Source: Collinsella ureilytica (GTDB taxonomy: Bacteria; Actinomycetota; Coriobacteriia; Coriobacteriales; Coriobacteriaceae). From it: a DNA stretch of 64,000 nucleotides. The notes under the pieces are model-generated. The model worked only from the letters and a program-made list of their open reading frames with translations. It made no database searches and was not told where the DNA came from. Below, in pieces: positions 19,495 through 28,571 of this stretch. The translations under genes and the position numbers were made by a program. The stretch spans positions 1 to 64,000 of the forward strand of contig NZ_JAIMFO010000007.1 of assembly GCF_019795105.1 (NCBI RefSeq), given 5' to 3'. How positions within the stretch are numbered: the stretch's first letter is position 1; the number at the start of each line of letters is the position of its first letter.

Positions 19495-19571
19495 CCAAAG
19501 CCATTCTAGACCCTTCATATCTTTGCGCCGGGTTAGTATAAGAGCAAAGAAACCAATGCTAAGGAGGAGCT

Positions 19572-20858
19572 ATGTCTCAAGATGTATCTCTGTATGTAGA
19601 AAAGCTTGCTCGTGGGGCAAAGGTGGCTTCACGTTCACTCGGATTTACCGATAATGCAACGCGCCAGGGCGCTGTGCGTGCAATGGCAGCCGCCTTGCGT
19701 GACCGCTCTGCAGAAATCTTGGACGCCAATGCGGAAGACATGGTAGATGCGCGCGCCCAAGGAACTTCAGAAGGCCTCTTAGACCGACTGCTATTGACGC
19801 CTGAGCGCATGGAAAGCATGGCTGCAGGTCTTGAGGCTTTAGCGAATCTTCCTGATCCTGTAGGACAGATTCTTGAGCATCGGACAATCAATGAGGGGCT
19901 GGATCTTCAGAAGGTTGCAGTTCCTTTGGGCTTGGTTGCCATGGTGTATGAGGCACGGCCAAATGTGACGGCCGATGCTGCTGGTATCTGCATTCGGACG
20001 GGCAATGCATGCATCTTGCGCGGGGGCTCTCTTGCTCAGCGTTCCTGCGTTGCTATTGCTCACGTGCTTGCCGATGCGGTGTATGAGGCGGGCTTGCCGC
20101 GAGAGGCAGTCAGCATCATTGAAACCGTCGACCGTGCGGCAACAGGTGCGCTTATGGAGCTGAGAGGCTTGGTCGATGTGCTCATCCCTCGTGGTGGCGC
20201 TGGTCTTATTCAGCGTTGTGTTCGCGAGAGTCTTGTTCCGGTTATCGAAACAGGAACGGGTAATTGCCATATTTATGTGCATTCATCTGCTGATTTTGAC
20301 AAGGCGAGAGCCATCCTTTTGAATGCAAAAACGCAGAGAACAGGCGTGTGCAATGCTGCTGAATCTCTTCTAATTGATGAGGAGATCGCCCCTTCGTTTG
20401 TGCCTGTCGCACTTGCCGATCTGGCATCTGCAGGTGTTGCTGTCCATGCAGATGAGGATATTTGCGCACTTGCAGAGGCAGCAGGCGGCAGGATTGCGCA
20501 TGCGGTTGTTCCTGCAACCGATGCGGATTGGGGTCGTGAATATCTTTCACTTGATATCAGCGCCAAGCTTGTATCTGGAATTGATGAGGCCATTTTGCAT
20601 ATTAATCGCTATGGCACCGGCCACTCCGAAGCAATTATTGCTGAGGACAAAAACGCCTGCGAGCAGTTTTTACGGGAAATTGATGCGAGCGCTGTATATG
20701 CAAATGCATCAACTCGCTTTACTGATGGTGGTGAGTTTGGACTGGGTGCCGAGATAGGTATTTCCACTCAAAAGCTGCATGCACGCGGGCCATTTGCGGC
20801 TCAAGCTCTTACAACGTATAAGTACGAGATTCGTGGTACCGGACAGGTACGCTCGTAG
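19572..20858 (+). CDS. proA: Gamma-glutamyl phosphate reductase
   Basis: Reduces gamma-glutamyl phosphate with NADPH to glutamate semialdehyde in proline synthesis. The 428-residue product carries the aldehyde-dehydrogenase fold with the catalytic Cys260 in KTQRTGVCNAAE, and the family segments YEARPNVTADAAG and ETGTGNCHIYVH. AAGGAGG precedes the ATG. The next gene, a LuxR-type regulator, starts three bases after its stop. Confidence 0.96.
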   Translation: MSQDVSLYVEKLARGAKVASRSLGFTDNATRQGAVRAMAAALRDRSAEILDANAEDMVDARAQGTSEGLLDRLLLTPERMESMAAGLEALANLPDPVGQILEHRTINEGLDLQKVAVPLGLVAMVYEARPNVTADAAGICIRTGNACILRGGSLAQRSCVAIAHVLADAVYEAGLPREAVSIIETVDRAATGALMELRGLVDVLIPRGGAGLIQRCVRESLVPVIETGTGNCHIYVHSSADFDKARAILLNAKTQRTGVCNAAESLLIDEEIAPSFVPVALADLASAGVAVHADEDICALAEAAGGRIAHAVVPATDADWGREYLSLDISAKLVSGIDEAILHINRYGTGHSEAIIAEDKNACEQFLREIDASAVYANASTRFTDGGEFGLGAEIGISTQKLHARGPFAAQALTTYKYEIRGTGQVRS

Positions 20859-20861
20859 TTT

Positions 20862-23408
20862 ATGGATCGTATGGGTCATATCACCAGCGTTTTTGAGAAG
20901 AGCATGCAACTCTCACCCTTACTGTTGGCCATTTTACTTGCTACTCCATATTTTGTTTTTAATCCCACGGTAGGCCCTGGGTATTCAGCAGACTATGTTT
21001 TGTATTCTCTCGGTCTTTTGGGTTCAGTGGGATGTTCTTATTTCCTCGACCAAATCGGAATGCTTGATTGGCTGTCAATAACTGCAGCTCGGATTCTGTC
21101 TATGCTCGCTGCAGGACTGCTTTCAATCTATGTTTGTCCCCAGCTTTTGAGTATTCCTCTTTTTATTCTGCACGGCGGCTGGTTTATTCCCGCTTTTCAA
21201 AGCATGAGAGTTCTTGCTGAGATGCAAATCGTAATATCTCCGCTCACGGGCTTTCTTGTAGGACTCTCGGTGATTGTATCGAGTCAGCATGGCGGTTCAG
21301 GTCGAGTTAATCAGAAGCAAAAAGATTGCTCTTTTACGTCGCTGGTTATACCTGTATTGATCATCGCTTGTTTGCGACAGGGGCTGTGGTATCCGATGCA
21401 TATCTTTGGCTTCTCACGAGATTATGGTTCGGTTTCCCGTGTGCTTTCTCTTGCTATGGGAGTCGTCGCTGCTGTGAGTATTGCTTTTGCCGTACGCACA
21501 GCTAAACGTGGGTATTTAGATGGAAAGGCTCGACCGAGAGTCCTGTGGATTTTAACCGCCGTGGGTCTTGGTGGCCTCATTTGGAATCTTGTAACAAGAG
21601 GTGTTCGCCTTGGTTATGCTGAAAGCCTGCTCGTAGCATTCATTGCTGTGGGTGCGATCTGTGTCTCAGCAATTTGGCTGCTGGTTACTTCCAAAGAAAG
21701 GGAGTCCGATCAGCCTCAGGATGGGGATGAGGTTCGACATAAAGAGTTTTTTGAGCTTCTCGCTTCGTATGAATTGACCGTTCGAGAATCTGAAGCAGTC
21801 GCAGCGATGTTGGCGGGTTTAAGTTCAAGTGAAACTGCAGAGGAGCTTGGTATTAAGGCTTCAACCGTTCGCTCAAGGCTGCAGCGCGCTTATCGACGGA
21901 TAGGCGTTCGCGATGCAGATGCACTCAGAAGGAAAGTGCTTGATGACGGTAACCAGAGGGATTCTGATGAAACGTATGATACGTCTAGCGATGACGACCT
22001 CGATCCTTGCTCAGTACGTCATCATATGCTTCTTGTAGCTCTGCTGGTTGTGCTGGGAGCGACCTTATTGCCCGTTCCCGGCGCAGGAGGCATATGGGGC
22101 ATTGGCCAAGATGTGATATTTGCCACTTCAGCAGGTATGCTGCTTGGTTCACTCGGAGGATTTTTACTAAGAAAGGGCAATTCCTGCTTTACTGAAAAGC
22201 AGTCACGAGTCCAGGGTTTTCTTTACTTAGGGCTCATAGTATGGCTGCTTTGCGGTGTGGTCGTTTTGCTGAGTATTGATGGCTCAGCCTGGTGGCGGCC
22301 CGTTTGGCTGAAGCCATTTTCGTTGCTCCCATTCATTGCTCGCGTTGCATTGATTGCCCTTGATGCATGCATGTTGATACATGTGGCTAGCAGTCAAGCT
22401 GTTTGTGCTCACACGGCTAAAAAGAGCTGTATTTACCCTTTAATTTTCCTTGTTGTTGGGCTTATTGGAGTTGGTCTACCTATCTCTATGGTGCGGCCGG
22501 TACTTCTGGGCGCTGGCGTTGTGTACATATTTATCTTTCAATGCAGAGTTGGTTGTATACCGGCTTCTTCTAGCACCAAAACCGAGGTTAAGTTATCAGG
22601 ATATGTGCTGGTTGGCGTTGTGCTTTTAGGGCTGAGCTTAGGTGGAATGGTAGAAGAGGCTTGGCGTGAGCTATCTGGCTTATCATATTGGGCCACTTCT
22701 CTACCGTTTGCTCTTACTTTGATTGCGTCTACATGCATGGTGTGTTTGCTTATTGTGCGTCGTATTGCCATGAGACTGCTCCTCGTCTTGGGTGCTTGGG
22801 TGCTCTTGATGCATCTACTCTTGATTCCGCCCGCAATAATCTTGTGTTTTATCTGCTGCATCTCCGTAATCTTTATCTTATCAATGCTTATCCGCGAGGC
22901 AGATCGTCAGGAAGCTATCATAGTTTTGTCTTATGCGCTGATTGCATTTGCGATTGGCTCATGCGGCTTGGCATGGGTGGTAAATGCAGTTTATGATCGC
23001 CTCTTCTTTTCTCATGCGATGGCCTTGAAGGCATATAGTGGCGACGTGCTGCTTGCTCAGTCTGTTCTTCTTTATCTTTTAGCTGTGATGTTTTTATTAG
23101 GATCCATAGCTACCGTGGGTCTTATGCGTTCAATTAGAACGACAGAGAGGATTCATCAACTTGAACGGGTAGTTGTTGGAAATCTCGATCAACGGCTTCA
23201 CGCTTTCTTTATTTCACAAGGTTTGAGTGATTTGGAAGCCCAGGTTTCAACCCGGATATTTCATGGCTATACATCACCGGAGATTTCTGAGGCGATTAAT
23301 TACTCACGCGGCTCCATCAATACAGCACGAGCCTCTTCGTATAAGAAATTGAGAGTTCATAGTCGACTTGAGCTGATCGAGGCGATTCGGCAAGGTCTAG
23401 GGCTATAG
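20862..23408 (+). CDS. Tandem membrane LuxR-type regulator with two HTH domains
   Basis: An 848-residue protein that looks like two membrane-LuxR proteins fused head to tail. Residues ~15-285 contain about eight hydrophobic helices; a LuxR-type HTH follows at ~303-360 (LTVRESEAVAAMLAGLSSSE, then ASTVRSRLQRAYRRIG). Residues ~385-765 contain about ten more helices; a second HTH lies at ~789-845 and is more divergent (LSDLEAQVSTRIFHGYTSPE). Single-unit proteins of this type are common in Coriobacteriia; both copies retaining an HTH in one chain is unusual. There is no strong ribosome site; the start is 3 bases after proA. It precedes the secreted-protein/ABC cluster, which it may control. Confidence 0.8.
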   Translation: MDRMGHITSVFEKSMQLSPLLLAILLATPYFVFNPTVGPGYSADYVLYSLGLLGSVGCSYFLDQIGMLDWLSITAARILSMLAAGLLSIYVCPQLLSIPLFILHGGWFIPAFQSMRVLAEMQIVISPLTGFLVGLSVIVSSQHGGSGRVNQKQKDCSFTSLVIPVLIIACLRQGLWYPMHIFGFSRDYGSVSRVLSLAMGVVAAVSIAFAVRTAKRGYLDGKARPRVLWILTAVGLGGLIWNLVTRGVRLGYAESLLVAFIAVGAICVSAIWLLVTSKERESDQPQDGDEVRHKEFFELLASYELTVRESEAVAAMLAGLSSSETAEELGIKASTVRSRLQRAYRRIGVRDADALRRKVLDDGNQRDSDETYDTSSDDDLDPCSVRHHMLLVALLVVLGATLLPVPGAGGIWGIGQDVIFATSAGMLLGSLGGFLLRKGNSCFTEKQSRVQGFLYLGLIVWLLCGVVVLLSIDGSAWWRPVWLKPFSLLPFIARVALIALDACMLIHVASSQAVCAHTAKKSCIYPLIFLVVGLIGVGLPISMVRPVLLGAGVVYIFIFQCRVGCIPASSSTKTEVKLSGYVLVGVVLLGLSLGGMVEEAWRELSGLSYWATSLPFALTLIASTCMVCLLIVRRIAMRLLLVLGAWVLLMHLLLIPPAIILCFICCISVIFILSMLIREADRQEAIIVLSYALIAFAIGSCGLAWVVNAVYDRLFFSHAMALKAYSGDVLLAQSVLLYLLAVMFLLGSIATVGLMRSIRTTERIHQLERVVVGNLDQRLHAFFISQGLSDLEAQVSTRIFHGYTSPEISEAINYSRGSINTARASSYKKLRVHSRLELIEAIRQGLGL

Positions 23409-23506
23409 ACAGCTGACATATCTCATTTCATATCCCTGATGTGTGGCATAACCTGGCCAGATGTTACATGGTTTCTATGTCTCTGCTGTACGTCAAGGAG
23501 GTAGGT

Positions 23507-24007
23507 ATGAGTACCAAGTTTAAACGAGTGTACACAGCGTTCATTTCGATGCTTGCTGCGGGATTCATAATAAGTGCGATGGGTTTTCCATTGACTGTGC
23601 TTGCTGATCCAGCCCCACGTCCTGCTTCTATTCAGCGTAGCCGTGCAAATACTAGTGATACATCATTTAGTTTTCCGTTGCGCCATGCAGGCTCAACATG
23701 GGCTACGTCCGGTCGGCCTAAGGAAGACGCCTCATCAGTTTATGTCAGGATAAGAAAAATTGAAATGCGGTCATGCCGTCTTTATGTTGATGGTTGGACA
23801 GGTCGGACTTGGAAAAACGAAACTGTCTATGGATACGCACGAGCAAGACAAGTGGGGAAATGGCGTATTCGCTCAAATGTATATGAGATGTATGGAAACA
23901 CCAATGCCAGATTAACAGCGTGGGCAAACGATGGCACAGGCGTGATTTCAGGTGAGTGGAGTCCGGATAGCTGGGGAACCTATACAGCAATTAACGGCGA
24001 CTACTGA
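23507..24007 (+). CDS. Small secreted protein next to an ABC transporter
   Basis: A 166-residue protein with a Sec-type signal peptide (basic FKR, hydrophobic ~10-32, cleavage near VLADPAP). The mature ~132 residues are rich in Tyr, Trp, Arg and Ser and look like a single beta-rich domain (VYVRIRKIEM, WTGRTWKNETVYGYARA, SNVYEMYG, WANDGTG). It resembles, as far as I recall, small secreted proteins (DUF2712-like or lactococcin-972-like) encoded beside ABC transporters; that assignment is unverified. A strong AAGGAGGT precedes the ATG. The downstream five genes are tightly packed with it. Confidence 0.7.
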   Translation: MSTKFKRVYTAFISMLAAGFIISAMGFPLTVLADPAPRPASIQRSRANTSDTSFSFPLRHAGSTWATSGRPKEDASSVYVRIRKIEMRSCRLYVDGWTGRTWKNETVYGYARARQVGKWRIRSNVYEMYGNTNARLTAWANDGTGVISGEWSPDSWGTYTAINGDY

Positions 24008-24020
24008 TCTGGATGATGAT

Positions 24021-24701
24021 ATGAGGCGAAATGAGCGTATTGCAGCAATCGCTCTGGTTACGATCTGTGCTCTCGCTACGGTAGTTACCTGGGGCTTTCA
24101 GGCATATCAACAGTGGCGCGCCGAGACCTTTGATCTCTGGGGAAACGTTGAGCGTACAGTTGCTGTTCCTGGGGAAGTGCTATCGCTCGACTCTTCTGTG
24201 GAGGAGGAAAATCCAATCACTCTGCCTACAGGAGATAGATTTGTGCTTGACTTTGGCTGGAAGGGAAAGGTGGAAGCGGCTCTTACAAAAGAAGTTCGTT
24301 TCTTTGAGACCCCTGAAGAAACGGGTCTTGAAATTACCAACCTTCCAGCTCAAGCAATAAATGGCATTTTTGTTGCCGAGCTCTGGCTGAAAAACATCAA
24401 TGCAGTTCCAGAGTTCGTGGACGATGCAGGCAACCATCTCTTTAATGCGAGTATCTTTAATTTAGATGGATGTGAAATTTGCTATTTCGATGGCACCTTT
24501 GATCCTTCAGATCACAGAGGGGAATTCAGATTTCATCTCGCTCAGGGAGAAGAGAAAGTTTTTACTATTGCATACGCTCATTTTGCCTCTGGACCATTTG
24601 CCAACACGTTTCCAAGCCTGATGAAAATTGGCCCTTCTGGCATGGAAGAAAAATATGCATTTGCCCTGACAGCGCATGGTAAACATGGTGAGCAGACATG
24701 A
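24021..24701 (+). CDS. Membrane-anchored extracytoplasmic accessory protein
   Basis: A 226-residue protein with one N-terminal membrane helix (~res 6-27) and an external ~195-residue domain rich in beta-type segments and aromatic residues. It is not recognised with certainty; it may be a DUF5027/DUF5028-type accessory protein. The start at 24021 is 13 bases after the secreted-protein stop. Its stop overlaps the next permease start (ATGA), so it belongs to the same operon. It shares general layout (one helix plus external domain) with the gene at 27035. Confidence 0.65.
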   Translation: MRRNERIAAIALVTICALATVVTWGFQAYQQWRAETFDLWGNVERTVAVPGEVLSLDSSVEEENPITLPTGDRFVLDFGWKGKVEAALTKEVRFFETPEETGLEITNLPAQAINGIFVAELWLKNINAVPEFVDDAGNHLFNASIFNLDGCEICYFDGTFDPSDHRGEFRFHLAQGEEKVFTIAYAHFASGPFANTFPSLMKIGPSGMEEKYAFALTAHGKHGEQT

Positions 24702-25552
24702 TGAACCTCATACGTATTGAGCTCTCAAAAGCACTGCGAAATCCTTGGTTTTTAATTGCGGTTGGAATTGGCCTTTGCATATCACTGGTAAGTGCAATCT
24801 CAAATCTTCTCTACCATTTTGAGAATGGCATCTTTGAGCTTCAGACGTATAGGTACGTATCCCCAGCACCAGATAGCTGTTATCATTGGTGGATTTCTTT
24901 GGATGGGCTTCAGCCGTCATCAGCACTATTTTTTCAGCTGATGCCACTTTTATCAGTTATTCCGTATGCTTGGTCGAGCCGTGCAGAGCTCAACTGGGGC
25001 TATAGTGCTCAGCTCTATACACGTACGAATCGCTCTTCTTGCGCTTGCGCAAAAGGCATCGCTGTCTTTATTTCTTCTGGTCTTATTGTTTTGATTCCGG
25101 TAGTTATAAATTTTCTTCTCTTGGCTTGTTTTATTCCAGCCTATCAGCCTGATGTTTACGAGATGATTTATTTTGGCATAGCGGAAGGTGATCTATGGTC
25201 TGAGACATTTTATACTTTTCCTCAACTATATGTTATTGGCTATAGTATTTTGCCATTTATCATGTGTGGGTGTTGGGGTCTATTCGTTTCTGGTCTTGGA
25301 TATTTTATTGATAATCGTGTCATTCTTTTAACTGCACCCTATCTAGTACTTCTATTTATTACCTTTGTAAATGAACGCATATTCATAGCTCTTGGTTCGC
25401 TCAATGGGTTTCAGCTATCTTTTGCAAAAAATATGCGAGCTATGGTGGAATCTTACGACCAAGATGGTCGCGTCATTGCGCTTGAGTGCATCGTCCTATT
25501 CATTAGTGGGATATTGCTCAGTTGGTATGGCATGAAAAAGGATGTCATATGA
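24698..25552 (+). CDS. ABC-2-type permease, subunit 1
   Basis: A 284-residue membrane protein with six hydrophobic helices. The N-terminus (MMNLIRIELSKALRNPWFLI) is the typical start of ABC-2 permeases, in which an amphipathic stretch precedes the first helix. It overlaps both neighbours by four bases. With the second permease and the ATPase it would form a heteromeric exporter or a peptide-sensing/immunity transporter. Confidence 0.8.
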   Translation: MMNLIRIELSKALRNPWFLIAVGIGLCISLVSAISNLLYHFENGIFELQTYRYVSPAPDSCYHWWISLDGLQPSSALFFQLMPLLSVIPYAWSSRAELNWGYSAQLYTRTNRSSCACAKGIAVFISSGLIVLIPVVINFLLLACFIPAYQPDVYEMIYFGIAEGDLWSETFYTFPQLYVIGYSILPFIMCGCWGLFVSGLGYFIDNRVILLTAPYLVLLFITFVNERIFIALGSLNGFQLSFAKNMRAMVESYDQDGRVIALECIVLFISGILLSWYGMKKDVI

Positions 25553-26379
25553 GAGCTTTGCGTATGGTTGCTCTTGATTTGAGAGAGGGTCTGCGTTCGA
25601 TTGCCGGATGGTATGTGGCGCTCATTGGGGTCTGTACGCTTAGTTTTTGTTCGGCGTTGCTTACACTGTTGGCGTACGGACGACCCGCTGTGTTTTCGCT
25701 GGGTGAAGCCTTGGTTTTTCTCTCTGCAGGCGTTCCTGAGCAGCTTCTCGGACAGTCGGAGCCTGTGAGAATTCCAGTTGAATGGCTTATCATTTTTATG
25801 CTCTCTTTGTATATGGTTCTTTGGTATCCCTATCGAGATTTTCATGGCTTTGGTAGCCAGATCATGGTTGCATCTGGAGGCCGTTTAGCGTGGTGGTTCT
25901 CGAAATGTTTTTGGGTATGTGCAAGCATCTTGTTGTATTGGATGGTTGCTGGTGTTTGCGCGTTTATATGCGCATTCATCACAGGGGGTGCTCTCGATCT
26001 TCGAGTGACAGATTCCCTCGGTTATGCACTGACCTGGAACGGATCTCCTTTGTCTGACTATCATCTCATCTGTTTGTACCTTTGCAGTGTAGTTGTAAAT
26101 ACCGTCGCTCTTGCGCTGATTCAGCTGGTAATTTCACTTATTTGGCATCCGCTCATTGCATATGTTGCATCGCTTTCAATACTTGTCTTGAGCGTGCTGA
26201 TCTTTGATATTCCTTATTTGCTTGGCAATCAGATTATGTTCTTGCGCAATCTTGCCTCAGACGGATTTGGGCATGATCCGATTATGGGCATTGTAATTGG
26301 CTGTTCGGTGATTGCTATGTGTGTCGTTGTTGGCGCGATACGGATGCCGTTCATTGACATTGTGGATAGGGGGAACTGA
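25549..26379 (+). CDS. ABC-2-type permease, subunit 2
   Basis: A 276-residue membrane protein with about six helices, the partner of the preceding permease. The start at 25549 overlaps the upstream stop (ATGA) and is preferred over the ATG at 25522. AAAGGA lies before it. Sequence divergence from subunit 1 suggests a heterodimeric transporter. Confidence 0.78.
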   Translation: MRALRMVALDLREGLRSIAGWYVALIGVCTLSFCSALLTLLAYGRPAVFSLGEALVFLSAGVPEQLLGQSEPVRIPVEWLIIFMLSLYMVLWYPYRDFHGFGSQIMVASGGRLAWWFSKCFWVCASILLYWMVAGVCAFICAFITGGALDLRVTDSLGYALTWNGSPLSDYHLICLYLCSVVVNTVALALIQLVISLIWHPLIAYVASLSILVLSVLIFDIPYLLGNQIMFLRNLASDGFGHDPIMGIVIGCSVIAMCVVVGAIRMPFIDIVDRGN

Positions 26380-26380
26380 G

Positions 26381-27025
26381 ATGACTGTCAGTGTGCTTGG
26401 AGTGACAAAACAGATGGGTGGAGTCAAAGTCCTCACTGACGTATCGGTGACTCTTGCGGATGCTCAAGTGAATGGCTTTTCAGGTATCAATGGTTCCGGA
26501 AAAACAATGTTGATGCGTGTGATTGCAGGGCTTGTTCGACCAACCTCGGGCAAGGTGATGATTGACGGTAAGGAGCTCGGACGCCAAATTGCGTTTCCAC
26601 CAAGTATTGGCATATTGATAGAAAACCCTGCCTTTTTGCCCATGCGCACTGGATTTGAAAATCTTGATATTTTGGCATCAATACAGGCGGTGGCGCATGT
26701 CCCATCTCATATAAAGGAGCTTCTTATCAGTGTCGGGCTTGATCCTGAAGATCGACGACGCTTCTCTAAGTACTCTCTGGGTATGAAGCAGCGTTTAGGT
26801 ATTGCAGCTGCCATTATGGGAGAGCCTGACGTGATTATTTTGGATGAACCCTTTAATGCTCTTGATACTGAAGGAATTCACATGGTCAAGAACATAATTC
26901 GTCGTGAGGCACAGCGAGGCGCATGCGTCATTCTTTCTTGTCATGATCAACAGCTCATGCTAGACCTTGCCGATGACATCCATGTTTTACATGAGGGTCA
27001 TTTAGTATCTCGCGTCTTAAGGTAG
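26381..27025 (+). CDS. ABC transporter ATP-binding protein
   Basis: A 214-residue ATPase. Walker A is INGSGKTM, the signature is a degenerate YSLGMKQRLG, and Walker B is VIILDEPFNALD, followed by the H-loop in SCHDQ. The SLGMKQRL signature is typical of bacitracin/lantibiotic-immunity-type (BcrA-like) ATPases. It starts two bases after subunit 2, behind GGGGGA, at 26381; the longer frame from 26312 only reads into subunit 2. Confidence 0.9.
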   Translation: MTVSVLGVTKQMGGVKVLTDVSVTLADAQVNGFSGINGSGKTMLMRVIAGLVRPTSGKVMIDGKELGRQIAFPPSIGILIENPAFLPMRTGFENLDILASIQAVAHVPSHIKELLISVGLDPEDRRRFSKYSLGMKQRLGIAAAIMGEPDVIILDEPFNALDTEGIHMVKNIIRREAQRGACVILSCHDQQLMLDLADDIHVLHEGHLVSRVLR

Positions 27026-27034
27026 GGGATTCAT

Positions 27035-27655
27035 ATGAGACGCAAGATGCTAGCAGCTGCTCTTCTGACTTTCACCGTCGCAGCCATAGCTTTTCGGATT
27101 TGGGTAGTCAATCAAAATCAACTATCGATACCAGCTGAGCACTACGGGATGAGGGAGTGGGTTGAACTCGACGGAGCTTTTCTCTTTGATTATCAAGAGC
27201 AAACGGATGGCTATGCCATCAAGGTTACTAATGCCTCAGTGATGACAGCTGAAGAATATGTACGTGCTTACGCAGGAGAATCTGATGTAGTTCCGCAGGA
27301 TCCTACTGGCGATGTCATTGTTCTCGATCTATCAATAAGAAATCAAGGAAACTCTGAGGGGTTTATCGATATCCTCAGTCAATGGCTTCTTGGTCAGCGT
27401 AAGGATCGTACCTATCAGTATGATTATGATCTTTGGGAGCTTGCGGAGCCTTCTATGAGAGATGAGTCAGGATTTAAGCTCGTAGAGAATTCGGTTTATG
27501 AGACGCATGTTCCATTCGTGAATGCTACAGCACCGAGGTATCTTGAGTCAGTGTCTGCATGGCGACGCAAACCTGCCGACGATGCATATGTTGACCTGGT
27601 CATCTCTAATGCTCCAGTACGCAAAATGATCAGAATACCGCTCAAGCAGATGTAG
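27035..27655 (+). CDS. Membrane-anchored accessory protein of the ABC cluster
   Basis: A 206-residue protein with one N-terminal helix (res ~5-22) and an external, acidic, Tyr/Trp-containing domain. It starts nine bases after the ATPase stop behind GTAGGGG, so it is the last gene of the operon. The segment VVPQDPTGDVIVLDLSIRNQ suggests a beta-sandwich. It may belong to the DUF5028-type families that accompany such transporters; this is recollection only. Confidence 0.65.
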   Translation: MRRKMLAAALLTFTVAAIAFRIWVVNQNQLSIPAEHYGMREWVELDGAFLFDYQEQTDGYAIKVTNASVMTAEEYVRAYAGESDVVPQDPTGDVIVLDLSIRNQGNSEGFIDILSQWLLGQRKDRTYQYDYDLWELAEPSMRDESGFKLVENSVYETHVPFVNATAPRYLESVSAWRRKPADDAYVDLVISNAPVRKMIRIPLKQM

Positions 27656-27786
27656 CGAACCAAGATGCCTGTGCACGAACAGGGGGAGGCTAGCGACTCA
27701 AGAGGTAAGTCCGATCGGTAGCCCATGGTTATTTGACTATGCCGGACAGGTGCTCACGGCTTTTGGTGCGCTTGAGTGTTACTTGC

Positions 27787-28380
27787 CTAGACTGACTCAT
27801 TCTCTGGTGCAAAGCTCTGCATAGCTTCAATAGTTCTGGCAAAGAGCTCATCGAGTTCCCAGCCGAGCATCTCGGCTCCCGAACGGATGACATCGCGTGA
27901 GACTCCTGCTGCAAAACGCTTATCCTTAAATTTCTTTTTAAGGGATTTAACCGTAAAGTCCATAACGCTTTTTGACGGCCGCATAACCACTGCAGCGCCA
28001 ATCAGTCCCGTTAGCTCTTCGGTGGCAAACAGGATCTTTTCCATAATATGTTCTGGACGGGGAAGATCCGGATTAAAGTCGCTGGTGTGGCTTTGTATGG
28101 CGCGGACGAGCTCATCTGTTCCGCCGGCATCTCGAATGAGAGGTTCGGCATAGAGTGTGTGCATCATGGGCTCATCATCATGCTCTTCCCAGTCAAGGTC
28201 ATGCAAGAGACCAACAATGCCCCAGAATTCTTCGTTTTCTGGATCATACTCGCGAGCAAAATAGCGCATGGTTTGCTCGACAGTTTCGCCATGCTCAATA
28301 TGGAAGGCCTCTTTATTATGCTCACAGAGCAACTCAAAGGCCTCATCGCGTGTCATACCAGCAGAAAGCTTTTGGCTCAT
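27787..28380 (-). CDS. HD-domain phosphohydrolase family protein
   Basis: A 197-residue cytoplasmic protein of the HD superfamily, metal-dependent phosphohydrolases acting on nucleotides or related substrates. Metal ligands visible are the first His in FHIEHGETV, the HD pair in GLLHDLDWEEH, and a later His in AIQSHTSD. The start ATG has GGGAGGA before it on the minus strand. Substrate is not predictable. It is transcribed in the same direction as the CarD gene 191 bases upstream. Confidence 0.8.
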   Translation of the reverse strand: MSQKLSAGMTRDEAFELLCEHNKEAFHIEHGETVEQTMRYFAREYDPENEEFWGIVGLLHDLDWEEHDDEPMMHTLYAEPLIRDAGGTDELVRAIQSHTSDFNPDLPRPEHIMEKILFATEELTGLIGAAVVMRPSKSVMDFTVKSLKKKFKDKRFAAGVSRDVIRSGAEMLGWELDELFARTIEAMQSFAPENESV

Positions 28381-28455
28381 GGTGTTCCTCCCTCATACAT
28401 GACTGTGTACCTGCTGCAAGCCAAGCTTGCCTATGATGGGTGTTTGAAAGTGTAA

Positions 28456-28491
28456 CACGCCCGATGCGTACAAGATCGCAGCTCGGGCGTG
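28456..28491. other. Strong hairpin between CarD and HD genes
   Basis: CACGCCCGA (28456-28464) pairs with TCGGGCGTG (28483-28491), with an inner TGCG/CGCA stem. Neither side has a clean T-run, so it could be an atypical terminator of the minus-strand CarD transcript or a regulatory hairpin before the HD gene. Confidence 0.6.
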
Positions 28492-28571
28492 GTTATGGGG
28501 CATAAAGCTCAAAGCTATTTAAAGGCCTTGAGCATCGATTACGGGGAGTGAAACTAAAAGCCTTTAAAGGA

